This document shows, piece by piece, positions 1-8,288 of a stretch of DNA of 64,000 bases. Numbering within the stretch: position 1 is the stretch's first letter; each line of letters begins with the position of its first letter. Where the stretch lies: positions 1 to 64,000 of the forward strand of contig JAQWFL010000015.1 in assembly GCA_028704435.1 (NCBI GenBank). The letters are read 5' to 3'. This stretch comes from Anaerostipes sp. GTDB taxonomy: Bacteria; Bacillota; Clostridia; Lachnospirales; Lachnospiraceae. Under the pieces are notes generated by a model. The model saw nothing but the letters and a program-made list of their open reading frames with translations. It was not told the origin of the DNA and did no database searches. A program made the translations under genes and the position numbers.

Positions 1-1098
1 AATGTTTTAAAAGCTGAGGACATTTCAAATTTTTTCCCAGGGGTAAGTTTCTCTGAAGAGCAGATTGAACAGATTCATTTTTATTTAAAGAGTTATAACG
101 TAAAGATAGAACAAGAAACAGAAGAAACTAAGACAGAACAAGAAACAGAAGAAGCTAAGATAGAACAAGATGCAGAACAAATTAAAGAAGAACCTATTCT
201 CGATAAAGATTTATACGAAGAAGAGGAAGAAGAGATTGTTGATATTGAAGCCGATGCTTTTTTAGATGGTGTGGGAACGGAAGATACCGTTCGTTTATAT
301 TTAAAGGAGATCGGACAGTATCAGTTGTTGTCTTCAGAACGAGAACTAGAGCTTGCTAAGAGAAAAGAGGCAGGGGATAAGTTTGCCACAGAAGAGTTAA
401 TTAATTGTAATTTAAGACTTGTTGTGAGTATTGCAAAACGATATGTAGGGAGAGGATTAAGTTTTCTTGACCTGATTCAAGAAGGGAATCTTGGATTGAT
501 GAAAGGGATTCACCGATATGATTACAGCAAGGGATTTAAGGTGAGTACATATGTTACCTGGTGGATTAAACAGTCAATTACAAGAGCTATTGCAGATAAA
601 TCAAGAACTATCCGTGTGCCAGTGCATATGGTGGAGATGATTAATAAGATGGCACGCACGAAAAAGACTATGACTCTTGATTTAGGAAGAGAGCCAAGTG
701 ATACTGAGGTGGCAGATAAGCTAGGAATTTCGGAAGAGAGATTGATGGAAATTTATCAATATTCTGTAGATTCAGGTTCTTTGGATACGCCACTTGGAGA
801 TGAAGGGGAATCAAGCCTTGGAGATTTTATTGCAGATGAGAATATGATTTCACCAGAGGTTTCATCAGAAAGGGTTCTTCTAAAAGAGAACATGATGGTA
901 TTGTTAGAAGTTCTGACAGACCGGGAAAAAGATGTTATTATCAAGCGGTTCGGTTTGGAAAGTGGAGAACCTAGAACCTTAGAGGAAATTGGAAAAGAGA
1001 TGAATGTGACAAGAGAGCGTATTCGTCAGATCGAAGCAAAAGCACTTCGCAAATTAAAGACTACAAGAAAGAAGAATCTAGTAATTGATTTTCTTTAA
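1..1098 (+). CDS. RpoD-like sigma-70 family RNA polymerase sigma factor, 5' end outside window
   Basis: Promoter-recognition subunit of RNA polymerase. The reading frame is open from base 1, so the first ATG-like codons inside the window are not the start. Seen in order: a region 1.1-like segment ([14 protein letters not shown]), an acidic linker with three 9-residue repeats, region 1.2 ([12 protein letters not shown]), region 2 with [13 protein letters not shown] and [20 protein letters not shown], region 3, and region 4.2 ([18 protein letters not shown]). The -10 and -35 contact residues of region 2.4 and 4.2 look normal, so ordinary TTGACA/TATAAT recognition is expected. Region 2 differs from typical housekeeping RpoD at several conserved places ([15 protein letters not shown]), and the next gene is mgtA. 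I infer a second, RpoD-like sigma factor, but a divergent primary sigma is possible. Confidence 0.88.
   Translation, partial: NVLKAEDISNFFPGVSFSEEQIEQIHFYLKSYNVKIEQETEETKTEQETEEAKIEQDAEQIKEEPILDKDLYEEEEEEIVDIEADAFLDGVGTEDTVRLYLKEIGQYQLLSSERELELAKRKEAGDKFATEELINCNLRLVVSIAKRYVGRGLSFLDLIQEGNLGLMKGIHRYDYSKGFKVSTYVTWWIKQSITRAIADKSRTIRVPVHMVEMINKMARTKKTMTLDLGREPSDTEVADKLGISEERLMEIYQYSVDSGSLDTPLGDEGESSLGDFIADENMISPEVSSERVLLKENMMVLLEVLTDREKDVIIKRFGLESGEPRTLEEIGKEMNVTRERIRQIEAKALRKLKTTRKKNLVIDFL
103..183 (+). repeat. three tandem 27-bp repeats inside the sigma gene
   Basis: Three in-frame 27-bp units begin at 103, 130 and 157. They encode [18 protein letters not shown] and KIEQDAEQI in the acidic linker between regions 1.1 and 1.2. 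Because the unit is a multiple of three, copy number could change without breaking the frame. Confidence 0.85.
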
Positions 1099-1108
1099 AT
1101 AGATAAAA

Positions 1109-1141
1109 GTTCAGGGTTTCATGTGCCCTGGGCTTTTTTTT
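1109..1141 (+). terminator. terminator after the sigma gene
   Basis: An inverted repeat CAGGG / CCCTG is followed by GGC and a run of eight T, 12 bases after the stop codon. Confidence 0.75.
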
Positions 1142-1153
1142 GTTGCTCACAAA

Positions 1154-1208
1154 GCAAGAAAAAAGCAAGATTTCAAATATATAAAAAGGTATATTTATAT
1201 GATACAAT
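1154..1208 (+). promoter_or_regulatory. operator with 11-bp direct repeat plus promoter of the first mgtA
   Basis: Positions 1154-1173 read gcaagaaaaaagcaagattt, two GCAAG half-sites 11 bp apart. The likely -10 is TACAAT at 1203-1208; the -35 position (1180-1185) is tataaa, far from consensus, which suggests activator dependence. A near-identical 20-mer (two mismatches) lies at 4461-4480, also exactly 49 bp before its own -10. Half-sites one helical turn apart fit an OmpR-family activator such as the one encoded at 3927. Confidence 0.65.
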
Positions 1209-1236
1209 AAAAAAATCTTAATTGGAGGTAAGGCAG

Positions 1237-3891
1237 ATGAAAAATATAAGCTCTATCAATGAACGAGTGAAAAAATACGCATATGCAGAAATCGCTGCTC
1301 TTTACAATGATTTTCAAATATCCACAGATGGTTATAACCATGAACAGGCAGAGAACAGCCGTGTACAGTACGGAGAAAATCTAATCATTGAACAAAAAGC
1401 AGATACAGTTTGGCATTGTATACGCAGAGCATTTGTCAACCCTTTTACGATTATTCTATTTGTGCTGGCAAGTATTTCATTTATTACAGATGTGATTCTT
1501 CCTTCTAATTTTAGCCGAAATGTAACGACTGTGTTTATTATTGTCAGCATGCTGATTATCAGTGGAATTGTGCGTTTCATACAAGAAATGCGTTCCAAAA
1601 AAGTTACAGATGATTTGTCCCGAATTGTGAGTACAACAATATTTGTTCGCAGAGACGGCGTTTGGAAAGGAATGGCATCCGAAGAATTGGTAGTCGGTGA
1701 CACTATTCGTCTACAAGCGGGAGACTGTGTTCCGGCAGATGTTCGTTTGACAATGACTCGTGATTTGTTCATTTCACAGTCAGTTATTACGGGTGAGAGT
1801 TCTGTATCTGAAAAAAATAGTATTGCATTAAATCCTTTAAATGAAGTTCCTTATGCAGCATATTATAATACGGCATTTGCGGGCACATCTGTGATAGGTG
1901 GCAGTGGAGAAGGAATTATTTTAGCTGTAGGAAAGGATACGGTTTACGGAGATATCTCTGGATGGTCAAATGTTAGAAAAAATAAGTTTGACAGAGGTGC
2001 AAATTCAATTGCATGGGTGCTTATTCGTTTTATGGCAGTTCTTGTTCCTGTGGTTTTTGTTGCATGTGGGCTTACGAAAGGAGATTGGGTCTCCGCTTTT
2101 TTATTTGCACTTTCTGTGGCTGTTGGACTTACACCTGAAATGCTTCCTATGGTAATTAATGCCTGTCTTGCAAAGGGCAGTGCAGCAATGGGGCAAAAAG
2201 AGACAGTTGTTAAAAATATTAATGCTATGCAAAGTTTTGGAAGTATGGATGTTCTTTGTGTAGATAAAACAGGAACATTGACTGGAGATACTATTTTACT
2301 TGAATATTATATGGATATTCTAGGAAATGAGTGTAGCAAGGTTTTAGACTACGCCTATCTAAACAGTATGTATCACACTGGAGTGAAAAATCACTTGGAC
2401 ACAGCAATTCTTAAATGCAGAAAAATGCCGGGAAGAGAATCGTATTTTTCGAGTTTACCAACACAATATCCAAAGCTTGATGAGCTTCCTTTTGACTATG
2501 AGCGCAAATTTGTAAGTGTACTGGTAAAAGGTGCAGATAGTAATATTCTTCTGATGAAAGGAGATATTGACCAAGTGTGCCGTCGATGTGGATTGGTGGA
2601 GTATCGTGGCAAATTGACCAAAATACAGCCGGGAGATATGGACGGCGTACATACAGTGGCAGACGAACTGTTAGAGGATGGAATGAAAGTACTTGCTGTT
2701 GCGTATAAACCACTAGAAGATGACAGTATTTGCGCAAGTGATGAACAGGATTTTATTTTGCTAGGTTATCTTGTGTTTTTTGATGCACCGAAAAAAAGTG
2801 CTGCAAGTGCTATTGAAAAGTTGCAATCACTTCATGTTGGCGTAAAGGTGCTGACAGGCGACCAAAGGGGTGTTGCCATTTCTATTTGCCGCAGACTTGG
2901 CATGGAAGTAACGGAAACCTTGACAGGTGCCGAATTGGAACTGCTGCCAGAGGATGAACTCCCCATACATATAGAACAAACAACAGTTTTTGCTGAGCTT
3001 TCACCAAAACAAAAAGCAAACATTGTAGAAGTACTTCAAAGCAATGGGCATTCGGCAGGGTTTCTCGGGGACGGGATGAACGATTTACCGGCAATGACCC
3101 AGGCAGATGTGGGAATTTCGGTTGACACCTCCGCAGAGGCAGTTCAGAAAAGTTCCGACGTTATTCTTTTAAAAAAAGATTTGAATGTACTTTCAGATGG
3201 AATCCTTGAAGGACGGAAAGCCTTTGCCAATATGTCCAAATACATTAAGATTACAGCGTCATCAAACTTTGGAAATATCCTTTCTATTGTCATTGCAAGT
3301 GTTTTTCTTCCGTTTTTGCCAATGACAATGGTGCAGCTTCTTCTTTTGAATTTGTTGTATGATGTTTTATGTCTGGTATTGCCTTGGGATACGGTTGACA
3401 AAGACATTTATTCTTTGCCAAGAGAATGGTCAGGAAAAACACTTGGGCGTTTTATGCGGTTTTTTGGACCAATAAGTTCTGTTTTTGATCTTCTTACTTT
3501 TGCATTTTTATATTTTATTTTATGTCCATTCATATGTGGGGGAGACTTTACTTCTTTACCAAGCATAGCTGCACAGACGCAGTTTATTGCAATTTTCCAA
3601 ACGGGATGGTTTTTAGAATCCATGTGGACACAGGTTTTAATCCTACATCTGTTACGAACAAAGAAACTTCCGTTGTTGCAAAGTAAGCCATCATTTCCAG
3701 TTATGACAGTAACTATTTTTGGTATCGTTGTATTTACCGCATTACCATTTACGCCCCTTGGTACATTGTTTGGTCTTACTTCTATGCCATTAGGCTATCT
3801 TGGATTTTTGGCAGTTAATGTTATCTTATATATGCTGCTTATTACTTTAGCAAAGACTCACTATTTGAAGAAATATCACGAACTAATTTAA
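1237..3891 (+). CDS. mgtA: MgtA-type magnesium-transporting P-type ATPase (first copy)
   Basis: Integral membrane P3B-type ATPase that imports Mg2+ using ATP. The ATG at 1237 is chosen over an upstream TTG because GGAGGT at 1224-1229 is well placed for it, giving 884 residues. Seen: N-terminal cation-ATPase domain, actuator motif ITGES, phosphorylation motif DKTGTLTGD, hinge GDGMNDLPA, and the C-terminal LLLLNLLYDVLCLVLPWDTV stretch typical of MgtA/MgtB, with hydrophobic helices before and after the cytoplasmic domains. A second, longer paralogue lies at 5198. No Mg2+ riboswitch fits in the short leader; control is more likely through the operator at 1154 and the regulator downstream. The substrate is inferred from family similarity. 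Confidence 0.93.
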   Translation: MKNISSINERVKKYAYAEIAALYNDFQISTDGYNHEQAENSRVQYGENLIIEQKADTVWHCIRRAFVNPFTIILFVLASISFITDVILPSNFSRNVTTVFIIVSMLIISGIVRFIQEMRSKKVTDDLSRIVSTTIFVRRDGVWKGMASEELVVGDTIRLQAGDCVPADVRLTMTRDLFISQSVITGESSVSEKNSIALNPLNEVPYAAYYNTAFAGTSVIGGSGEGIILAVGKDTVYGDISGWSNVRKNKFDRGANSIAWVLIRFMAVLVPVVFVACGLTKGDWVSAFLFALSVAVGLTPEMLPMVINACLAKGSAAMGQKETVVKNINAMQSFGSMDVLCVDKTGTLTGDTILLEYYMDILGNECSKVLDYAYLNSMYHTGVKNHLDTAILKCRKMPGRESYFSSLPTQYPKLDELPFDYERKFVSVLVKGADSNILLMKGDIDQVCRRCGLVEYRGKLTKIQPGDMDGVHTVADELLEDGMKVLAVAYKPLEDDSICASDEQDFILLGYLVFFDAPKKSAASAIEKLQSLHVGVKVLTGDQRGVAISICRRLGMEVTETLTGAELELLPEDELPIHIEQTTVFAELSPKQKANIVEVLQSNGHSAGFLGDGMNDLPAMTQADVGISVDTSAEAVQKSSDVILLKKDLNVLSDGILEGRKAFANMSKYIKITASSNFGNILSIVIASVFLPFLPMTMVQLLLLNLLYDVLCLVLPWDTVDKDIYSLPREWSGKTLGRFMRFFGPISSVFDLLTFAFLYFILCPFICGGDFTSLPSIAAQTQFIAIFQTGWFLESMWTQVLILHLLRTKKLPLLQSKPSFPVMTVTIFGIVVFTALPFTPLGTLFGLTSMPLGYLGFLAVNVILYMLLITLAKTHYLKKYHELI

Positions 3892-3906
3892 ACAAGGAGG
3901 TTTTCC

Positions 3907-3921
3907 ATGAAAAAAATATAG
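3907..3921 (+). other. mini-ORF MKKI* with an ideal ribosome site ahead of the regulator
   Basis: AGGAGG at 3895-3900 sits six bases before an ATG at 3907 that reads only MKKI then TAG. The next in-frame gene begins at 3927 with no ribosome site of its own. The mini-ORF contains seven A (3910-3916). One extra A would fuse it in frame to the regulator as MKKNIGFMNMDSS. It may be a leader peptide, a slippage site, or a single-base loss. Confidence 0.45.
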
Positions 3922-3926
3922 GTTTT

Positions 3927-4406
3927 ATGAATATGGATTCTTCCTTGGCAAATTGGTTGAGAGAAAAGTTAAGGTGTACGCCACCTGAAATAAAGGGTTC
4001 AAGTGAACTACGTGAAAATCTGGAAGAGCTACTAAATGGGAAATGCAGAAGCTTAATGATTGAAATACTTGAAGATGATAGAAATGAATCATATGATTTT
4101 AATGTTATAACGTGTGGAACACTTTCTATTCAGCCAAAGTCTCGTAAAGTAATAAGAGACAGCATGGAGATTTCTCTTACGCCCAAGGAATTTGATATTC
4201 TGTATTTTCTTGCAGATAATCGAGGAGAAATTTTTACCAAAGAACAAATTTATAAAGCGGTGTGGGAGGAGAGCTATTTACTTGATGATAGCAATATTAT
4301 GGCATTTATCCGAAAATTACGTAAAAAAATTGAGCCCAATCCTGACGCACCCCAGTATATACAAACCATTTGGGGAATTGGTTATAAGTTTAACGACAAA
4401 TTATAA
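3927..4406 (+). CDS. receiver-less OmpR-type winged-helix DNA-binding protein
   Basis: A 159-residue cytoplasmic regulator. Residues from about 65 to the end form an OmpR/PhoB-type winged helix: ISLTPKEFDILYFLADNRGE, the recognition segment DDSNIMAFIRKLRKKIE, and the wing YIQTIWGIGYKF. The first 60 residues contain no receiver-domain aspartate pattern, so this is not a normal two-component regulator. It lies between two mgtA genes and ends in its own terminator, so I infer that it controls both. Its start is uncertain: the only good Shine-Dalgarno points to the mini-ORF at 3907, and a one-base shift in an A run would extend it by seven residues. Confidence 0.75.
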   Translation: MNMDSSLANWLREKLRCTPPEIKGSSELRENLEELLNGKCRSLMIEILEDDRNESYDFNVITCGTLSIQPKSRKVIRDSMEISLTPKEFDILYFLADNRGEIFTKEQIYKAVWEESYLLDDSNIMAFIRKLRKKIEPNPDAPQYIQTIWGIGYKFNDKL

Positions 4407-4418
4407 TTTTACAAATAA

Positions 4419-4450
4419 AAAGCTGCTGCCTACGGGTGGCAGCTTTTTTC
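4419..4450 (+). terminator. terminator after the winged-helix gene
   Basis: The stem AAGCTGCTGCC / GGTGGCAGCTT with loop TACG is followed by six T. Confidence 0.85.
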
Positions 4451-4455
4451 TTGCG

Positions 4456-4515
4456 AAATCGCAAGAAAATCGCAAGATTTTAACCATATGATTCTATATT
4501 CCATATCTCTATACT
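4456..4515 (+). promoter_or_regulatory. operator and promoter of the second mgtA operon
   Basis: AAATCGCAAG occurs at 4456 and 4467 (11 bp apart) and again at 4557 in the leader. The 20-mer at 4461-4480 (gcaagaaaatcgcaagattt) matches the one at 1154 with two mismatches. The -10 is TATACT at 4510-4515, 49 bp from the 20-mer start, exactly as upstream. The -35 position (tatgat) is again non-consensus. Confidence 0.65.
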
Positions 4516-4594
4516 TGTAAATGTAGTTGAGAAATCCTTGGGAACAGCTACTTGTAAATCGCAAGGTAAAAATAATGTGAGAGGAGGATGGAAA

Positions 4595-4837
4595 ATGAAG
4601 TGTACAGTGCAATGGATAAAAGCAAGTCTGGCCATTTTCGGCATATTAACCATAATCTTATTGATAACAAGCATAATTTTTCCAAAACAGCGATTTGTGC
4701 AATTTATATTTTGGTATCGGATAGGTGCTGCATTGCAAATTATATATATTTTTGTATGTCTAAGACTTATTCACAAACTTAAAAGGATTCATAGGTTTAG
4801 AAAAGAAAACGTGAACTTGAAAGGATGGTTAAAATGA
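4595..4837 (+). CDS. small two-helix membrane protein of the mgtA operon
   Basis: An 80-residue protein that I do not recognise as a named family. The ATG at 4595 has GAGGAGG seven bases upstream; an overlapping ATG at 4588 in another frame has no hydrophobic pattern. Two membrane segments are visible (about 9-29, SLAIFGILTIILLITSIIF; about 38-60), followed by a very basic tail (LIHKLKRIHRFRKENVNLKG). It overlaps the following gene by four bases, so translation is probably coupled. Its place before mgtA suggests an accessory or regulatory role, which is inference. Confidence 0.7.
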   Translation: MKCTVQWIKASLAIFGILTIILLITSIIFPKQRFVQFIFWYRIGAALQIIYIFVCLRLIHKLKRIHRFRKENVNLKGWLK

Positions 4838-5151
4838 ACATTACATGTATTTGTTTTGGAATTCTCTTTTTAGTGGCGGGAAGTATGTTCTTTATTGGAA
4901 AAGGACATATTCATATATCGGCATGGAAAGAAATGACAGATGTTGAAAAAGAAAAAGTTGATATAGTGCCCCTTTGCCGCAATATTGGAGGAGTGATTTC
5001 ACTTTGTGGATTCATTTTCTTAATAAGCGGCTTATGGATTGCATTTAAGAATCGCGCATTTGTATGGAGTATGATTATCTGGCTGATTCTTGCAGGAACG
5101 GATGTGTACTTTATTGGTAAAAGCAAGCGATACATAAAAAATAATTCGTGA
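4834..5151 (+). CDS. DUF3784-like small membrane protein
   Basis: A 105-residue protein with three probable membrane helices (about 4-24, 50-72, 77-97). The segment FLVAGSMFFIGKG...SAWKEMTDVEKEKVDIVPLCRNIG resembles the DUF3784 family, which has no assigned function. The ATG at 4834 is preferred over 4825 because AAAGG lies about nine bases before it. It sits between another small membrane protein and the second mgtA in the same direction. A role in the Mg2+ response is inferred only from position. Confidence 0.7.
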   Translation: MNITCICFGILFLVAGSMFFIGKGHIHISAWKEMTDVEKEKVDIVPLCRNIGGVISLCGFIFLISGLWIAFKNRAFVWSMIIWLILAGTDVYFIGKSKRYIKNNS

Positions 5152-5197
5152 AAAACACGCTTTGTATAGACATTTTATAACTTAGGAGGAAAGACGA

Positions 5198-7966
5198 ATG
5201 AATCAGAAACGAAAAAACAGAACACGAACTCAGGAAATTGCTGCAAAAACTGTACAGCGTGATGAACAAAAACGACGCATTAAATTTGCAGCAACAAATC
5301 CCATAAAAAAAGTCCTAGAAAGTTTGAATACGACACTGTGCGGACTTACGGAACAGGATGTGATATCCAACCGCTCCAAATATGGGAGCAATAAAGTAAC
5401 CCATGAAAAAAGCAAACCCTTTGCTAAGCGATTAGCCAGTGCATTTATTAATCCGTTTACAGCAATCCTATTTTGCCTTGCGTTTGTTTCGTGCATCACT
5501 GATATGATTTTTCCACTTTTTGGACTATTCGGAAATACAGCAGAGGATTTTGATTGTTTGACAGTCGTCATTATTATAACGATGGTTTTTATTTCTGGGA
5601 CACTACGTTTTGTACAGGAATCTCGTAGTGGAAATGCTGCTGAAAAATTACTTGCCATGATTACTACAACTTGTACGGTAGATCGCATGGAACAACCAAA
5701 ACAAGAAATTGCCTTAGACGATGCTGTAGTAGGTGATATTGTGCATTTGTCTGCGGGAGACATGATTCCGGCAGATGTGCGTATTATTGATGCAAAGGAT
5801 TTGTTCATCAGTCAGTCCAGTTTGACCGGTGAGAGTGAACCAATTGAAAAAATACCTGCAAAAAGCAAGGTTAAAGAAACAATCACAGACTACTCCAACA
5901 TTGCCTTTATGGGTAGCAATGTCATTTCCGGCAGTGCCACAGCTGTAATTGTATCAGTGGGTGATAATACACTATTTGGTTCCATGGCTTCTGCTGTGGC
6001 TGGTGATGCTGTGGAAACCAGCTTTTCAAAAGGGGTAAATGCTGTTTCATGGGTGTTAATTCGTTTTATGCTTGTTATGGTGCCAGTAGTCTTTTTCGTT
6101 AATGGAATTACCAGAGGAGATTGGCTGGGAGCATTTTTATTTGGAATATCTGTTGCGGTAGGGTTGACTCCGGAGATGTTACCGATGATTGTTACCACCT
6201 GCCTTGCCAAAGGTGCTGTTTCCATGAGTAAAAAGCAAACAATCGTAAAAAATCTTAATTCCATTCAGAATTTTGGTGCAATGGATATTCTTTGCACAGA
6301 TAAAACAGGAACGTTGACGCAAGACAAGGTGGTTTTGGAATATCATCTTGATGTAATGGGAAACGAGGATACCCGTGTATTACGCCATGCCTATCTGAAC
6401 AGCTATTTTCAGACTGGATACAAAAATTTGATGGATGTTGCAATTATTGACAAAACTGAGGAAGAGGAAGCAGAAAACAAGCAGCTTATAGATTTATCAG
6501 AATCATATATAAAGGTGGATGAAATTCCATTTGACTTTACTCGCCGACGGTTGTCTACAGTTGTACAAGATAAAAGTGGAAAAACACAAATGGTTACGAA
6601 AGGTGCGGTTGAAGAAATGCTCTCTATTTGCAAGTTTGCAGAATATAGAGGGAGAGTTGAACAAATTACGGACAAAATAAAAGCCAATATTCTTGCTACC
6701 GTTGACAGTTTGAATAGCGATGGTTTCCGGGTGCTTGCCATTGCTCAAAAAAGCAATCCATCGCCAACAGATACATTTGGTGTAAAAGATGAGTGTGATA
6801 TGGTGCTACTTGGTTATCTTGCCTTCCTTGATCCACCGAAGGAATCCACGTTAGATGCACTAAAGGCTTTGAAGCTTCATGGCGTCACTACAAAAATTCT
6901 TACCGGAGATAATGACAAAGTAACTCGTACCATTTGTGGTCAGGTTGGCCTAAAGGTGAGAAATATGTTGCTTGGCTCCGACTTAGAGCATATGACAGAC
7001 GAGGAGCTTGCCAATGCAGCGGATACAACAGATGTATTTGCAAAGTTGTCACCGGAACAGAAGGCACGTGTTGTTTCTGTACTTCGTGAAAATGGACATA
7101 CAGTTGGATTTATGGGGGATGGAATCAACGATGCTGCGGCGATGAAAGCTGCTGATATTGGTATTTCTGTTGATACAGCGGTAGATATTGCCAAAGAATC
7201 GGCAGACATTATTTTGCTTGAAAAAGATTTAATGGTTTTGGAGGAGGGAATTGTGGAAGGCAGAAAAACCTATGCTAACATGATTAAGTATATTAAAATG
7301 ACTGCATCCTCTAATTTCGGGAATATGTTTTCTGTTCTTGCGGCATCTGCTTTGTTACCGTTTCTACCAATGATGAGTGTGCATCTTATTTTTTTGAATC
7401 TAATTTATGATTTATCTTGTACTGCTATTCCATGGGATAATGTGGATGAAGAGTTCTTGGCAATTCCACGCAAATGGGAGCCATCTTCTGTTGGCAGTTT
7501 CATGATTTGGATTGGACCCACAAGCTCAATTTTTGACTTTACTACTTATATTTTTATGTACTTTGTATTCTGTCCAATGTTTGTTTCACATGGCGTACTG
7601 TTTAATAATCTTGGCAACTATTATAGAGGTGCAGAACTGGCACAAATGCAGGCAAACTTTATGGGAATGTTCCAAGCAGGATGGTTTGTTGAATCAATGT
7701 GGAGTCAAACACTGGTAATTCACATGATTCGTACACCAAAATTACCTTTTATTCAGAGCCATGCCTCAGGACAGCTAACGCTGCTTACTTTTACAGGAAT
7801 TGTTGTTTTAACAATCATCCCATTCACCACATTTGGTAAAATGCTTGGATTTGTTGCACTTCCCTCTTTATATTTTGCATATTTAATTCCATGTATCTTA
7901 TTCTATATGATATTGGCAACAAGCTTGAAAAAGGCATATGTGAAGCACTATGGAGAATTGCTTTAA
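5198..7966 (+). CDS. mgtA: MgtA-type magnesium-transporting P-type ATPase (second copy)
   Basis: A 922-residue membrane ATPase predicted to import Mg2+. Seen: a long basic N-terminus (about 35 residues more than the first copy), [10 protein letters not shown] in the actuator domain, DKTGTLTQD with the phosphorylated aspartate, [20 protein letters not shown], and the C-terminal [22 protein letters not shown] characteristic of MgtA. GGAGG lies nine bases before the ATG. All catalytic motifs are intact. It is clearly paralogous to the gene at 1237 but diverged enough to be an old duplication or separate acquisition. It is followed after 18 bases by a 59-residue membrane peptide gene. Confidence 0.94.
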   Translation: MNQKRKNRTRTQEIAAKTVQRDEQKRRIKFAATNPIKKVLESLNTTLCGLTEQDVISNRSKYGSNKVTHEKSKPFAKRLASAFINPFTAILFCLAFVSCITDMIFPLFGLFGNTAEDFDCLTVVIIITMVFISGTLRFVQESRSGNAAEKLLAMITTTCTVDRMEQPKQEIALDDAVVGDIVHLSAGDMIPADVRIIDAKDLFISQSSLTGESEPIEKIPAKSKVKETITDYSNIAFMGSNVISGSATAVIVSVGDNTLFGSMASAVAGDAVETSFSKGVNAVSWVLIRFMLVMVPVVFFVNGITRGDWLGAFLFGISVAVGLTPEMLPMIVTTCLAKGAVSMSKKQTIVKNLNSIQNFGAMDILCTDKTGTLTQDKVVLEYHLDVMGNEDTRVLRHAYLNSYFQTGYKNLMDVAIIDKTEEEEAENKQLIDLSESYIKVDEIPFDFTRRRLSTVVQDKSGKTQMVTKGAVEEMLSICKFAEYRGRVEQITDKIKANILATVDSLNSDGFRVLAIAQKSNPSPTDTFGVKDECDMVLLGYLAFLDPPKESTLDALKALKLHGVTTKILTGDNDKVTRTICGQVGLKVRNMLLGSDLEHMTDEELANAADTTDVFAKLSPEQKARVVSVLRENGHTVGFMGDGINDAAAMKAADIGISVDTAVDIAKESADIILLEKDLMVLEEGIVEGRKTYANMIKYIKMTASSNFGNMFSVLAASALLPFLPMMSVHLIFLNLIYDLSCTAIPWDNVDEEFLAIPRKWEPSSVGSFMIWIGPTSSIFDFTTYIFMYFVFCPMFVSHGVLFNNLGNYYRGAELAQMQANFMGMFQAGWFVESMWSQTLVIHMIRTPKLPFIQSHASGQLTLLTFTGIVVLTIIPFTTFGKMLGFVALPSLYFAYLIPCILFYMILATSLKKAYVKHYGELL

Positions 7967-7984
7967 CAGAAAGGAGAATACAGT

Positions 7985-8164
7985 ATGAATTTGACAAATC
8001 TTTGGATGACTTTATTTGGAACAACTACTTGGTTTGGTCTTAACATAGGTTTTTGGGTATCTATGGCGATGGTGATACTAATCGTGATAATCCAAAATAT
8101 TGTGTTTTGGAACATGAAGCCAAAAGAAAAAGAAACATCTGAAATTGGGACAAAAGAACAATAA
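7985..8164 (+). CDS. 59-residue single-helix membrane peptide after mgtA
   Basis: A short gene not usually called by length filters. It has AAAGGAG nine bases before ATG and ends just ahead of a terminator. The peptide begins MNLTNLWMTLFGTTTWFG, contains one long hydrophobic helix (about residues 20-42, with MAMVILIVII) and ends in a charged tail. MgtA/MgtB ATPases in enterobacteria are regulated by small membrane peptides (MgtR, MgtS). This one shows no clear sequence match, but its position and topology make a similar role plausible. I do not recognise the family. Confidence 0.65.
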   Translation: MNLTNLWMTLFGTTTWFGLNIGFWVSMAMVILIVIIQNIVFWNMKPKEKETSEIGTKEQ

Positions 8165-8172
8165 ATAACTCT

Positions 8173-8214
8173 TTTAACCGCTTAGATTGCATTATCTTTG
8201 CGGTTAATTTTTTG
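8173..8214 (+). terminator. terminator of the mgtA operon
   Basis: The stem TTAACCGC / GCGGTTAA around a 17-base loop is followed by TTTTTTG. Confidence 0.75.
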
Positions 8215-8226
8215 TTCTTTTTTACC

Positions 8227-8274
8227 TTTACACCAAAAAGTGAAATTGGTACAATAGAAACAAACAAATGTTCG
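8227..8274 (+). promoter_or_regulatory. promoter with LexA/DinR-type SOS box
   Basis: -35 TTTACA (8227-8232), 17-bp spacer, -10 TACAAT (8250-8255). Just downstream, caaacaaatgttcg (8261-8274) matches the Firmicute SOS box CGAACRNRYGTTYG at all defined positions but one. It would place the polymerase gene in the DNA-damage response. Confidence 0.75.
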
Positions 8275-8288
8275 ATAAGGAGAAGATC

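Noticed and set aside
103-183. CRISPR-like repeat
   Set aside because: The repeats are contiguous, in frame and encode an acidic linker; there are no spacers.
1099-1236. Possible Mg2+ (M-box) riboswitch ahead of the first mgtA
   Set aside because: The leader is too short after the likely -10 (about 28 bases), and no M-box conserved pairing or terminator is visible.
4588-4782. 64-residue frame starting at the ATG 4588
   Set aside because: Overlaps the 80-residue membrane protein; its ATG is inside the Shine-Dalgarno region and its product has no hydrophobic or domain pattern.
5230-5808. Long open frame antisense to the second mgtA
   Set aside because: It mirrors the codon pattern of the true gene, has no ribosome site and no recognisable protein features. 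The same applies to most long opposite-strand frames, for example 1332-1772 and 40705-41184.
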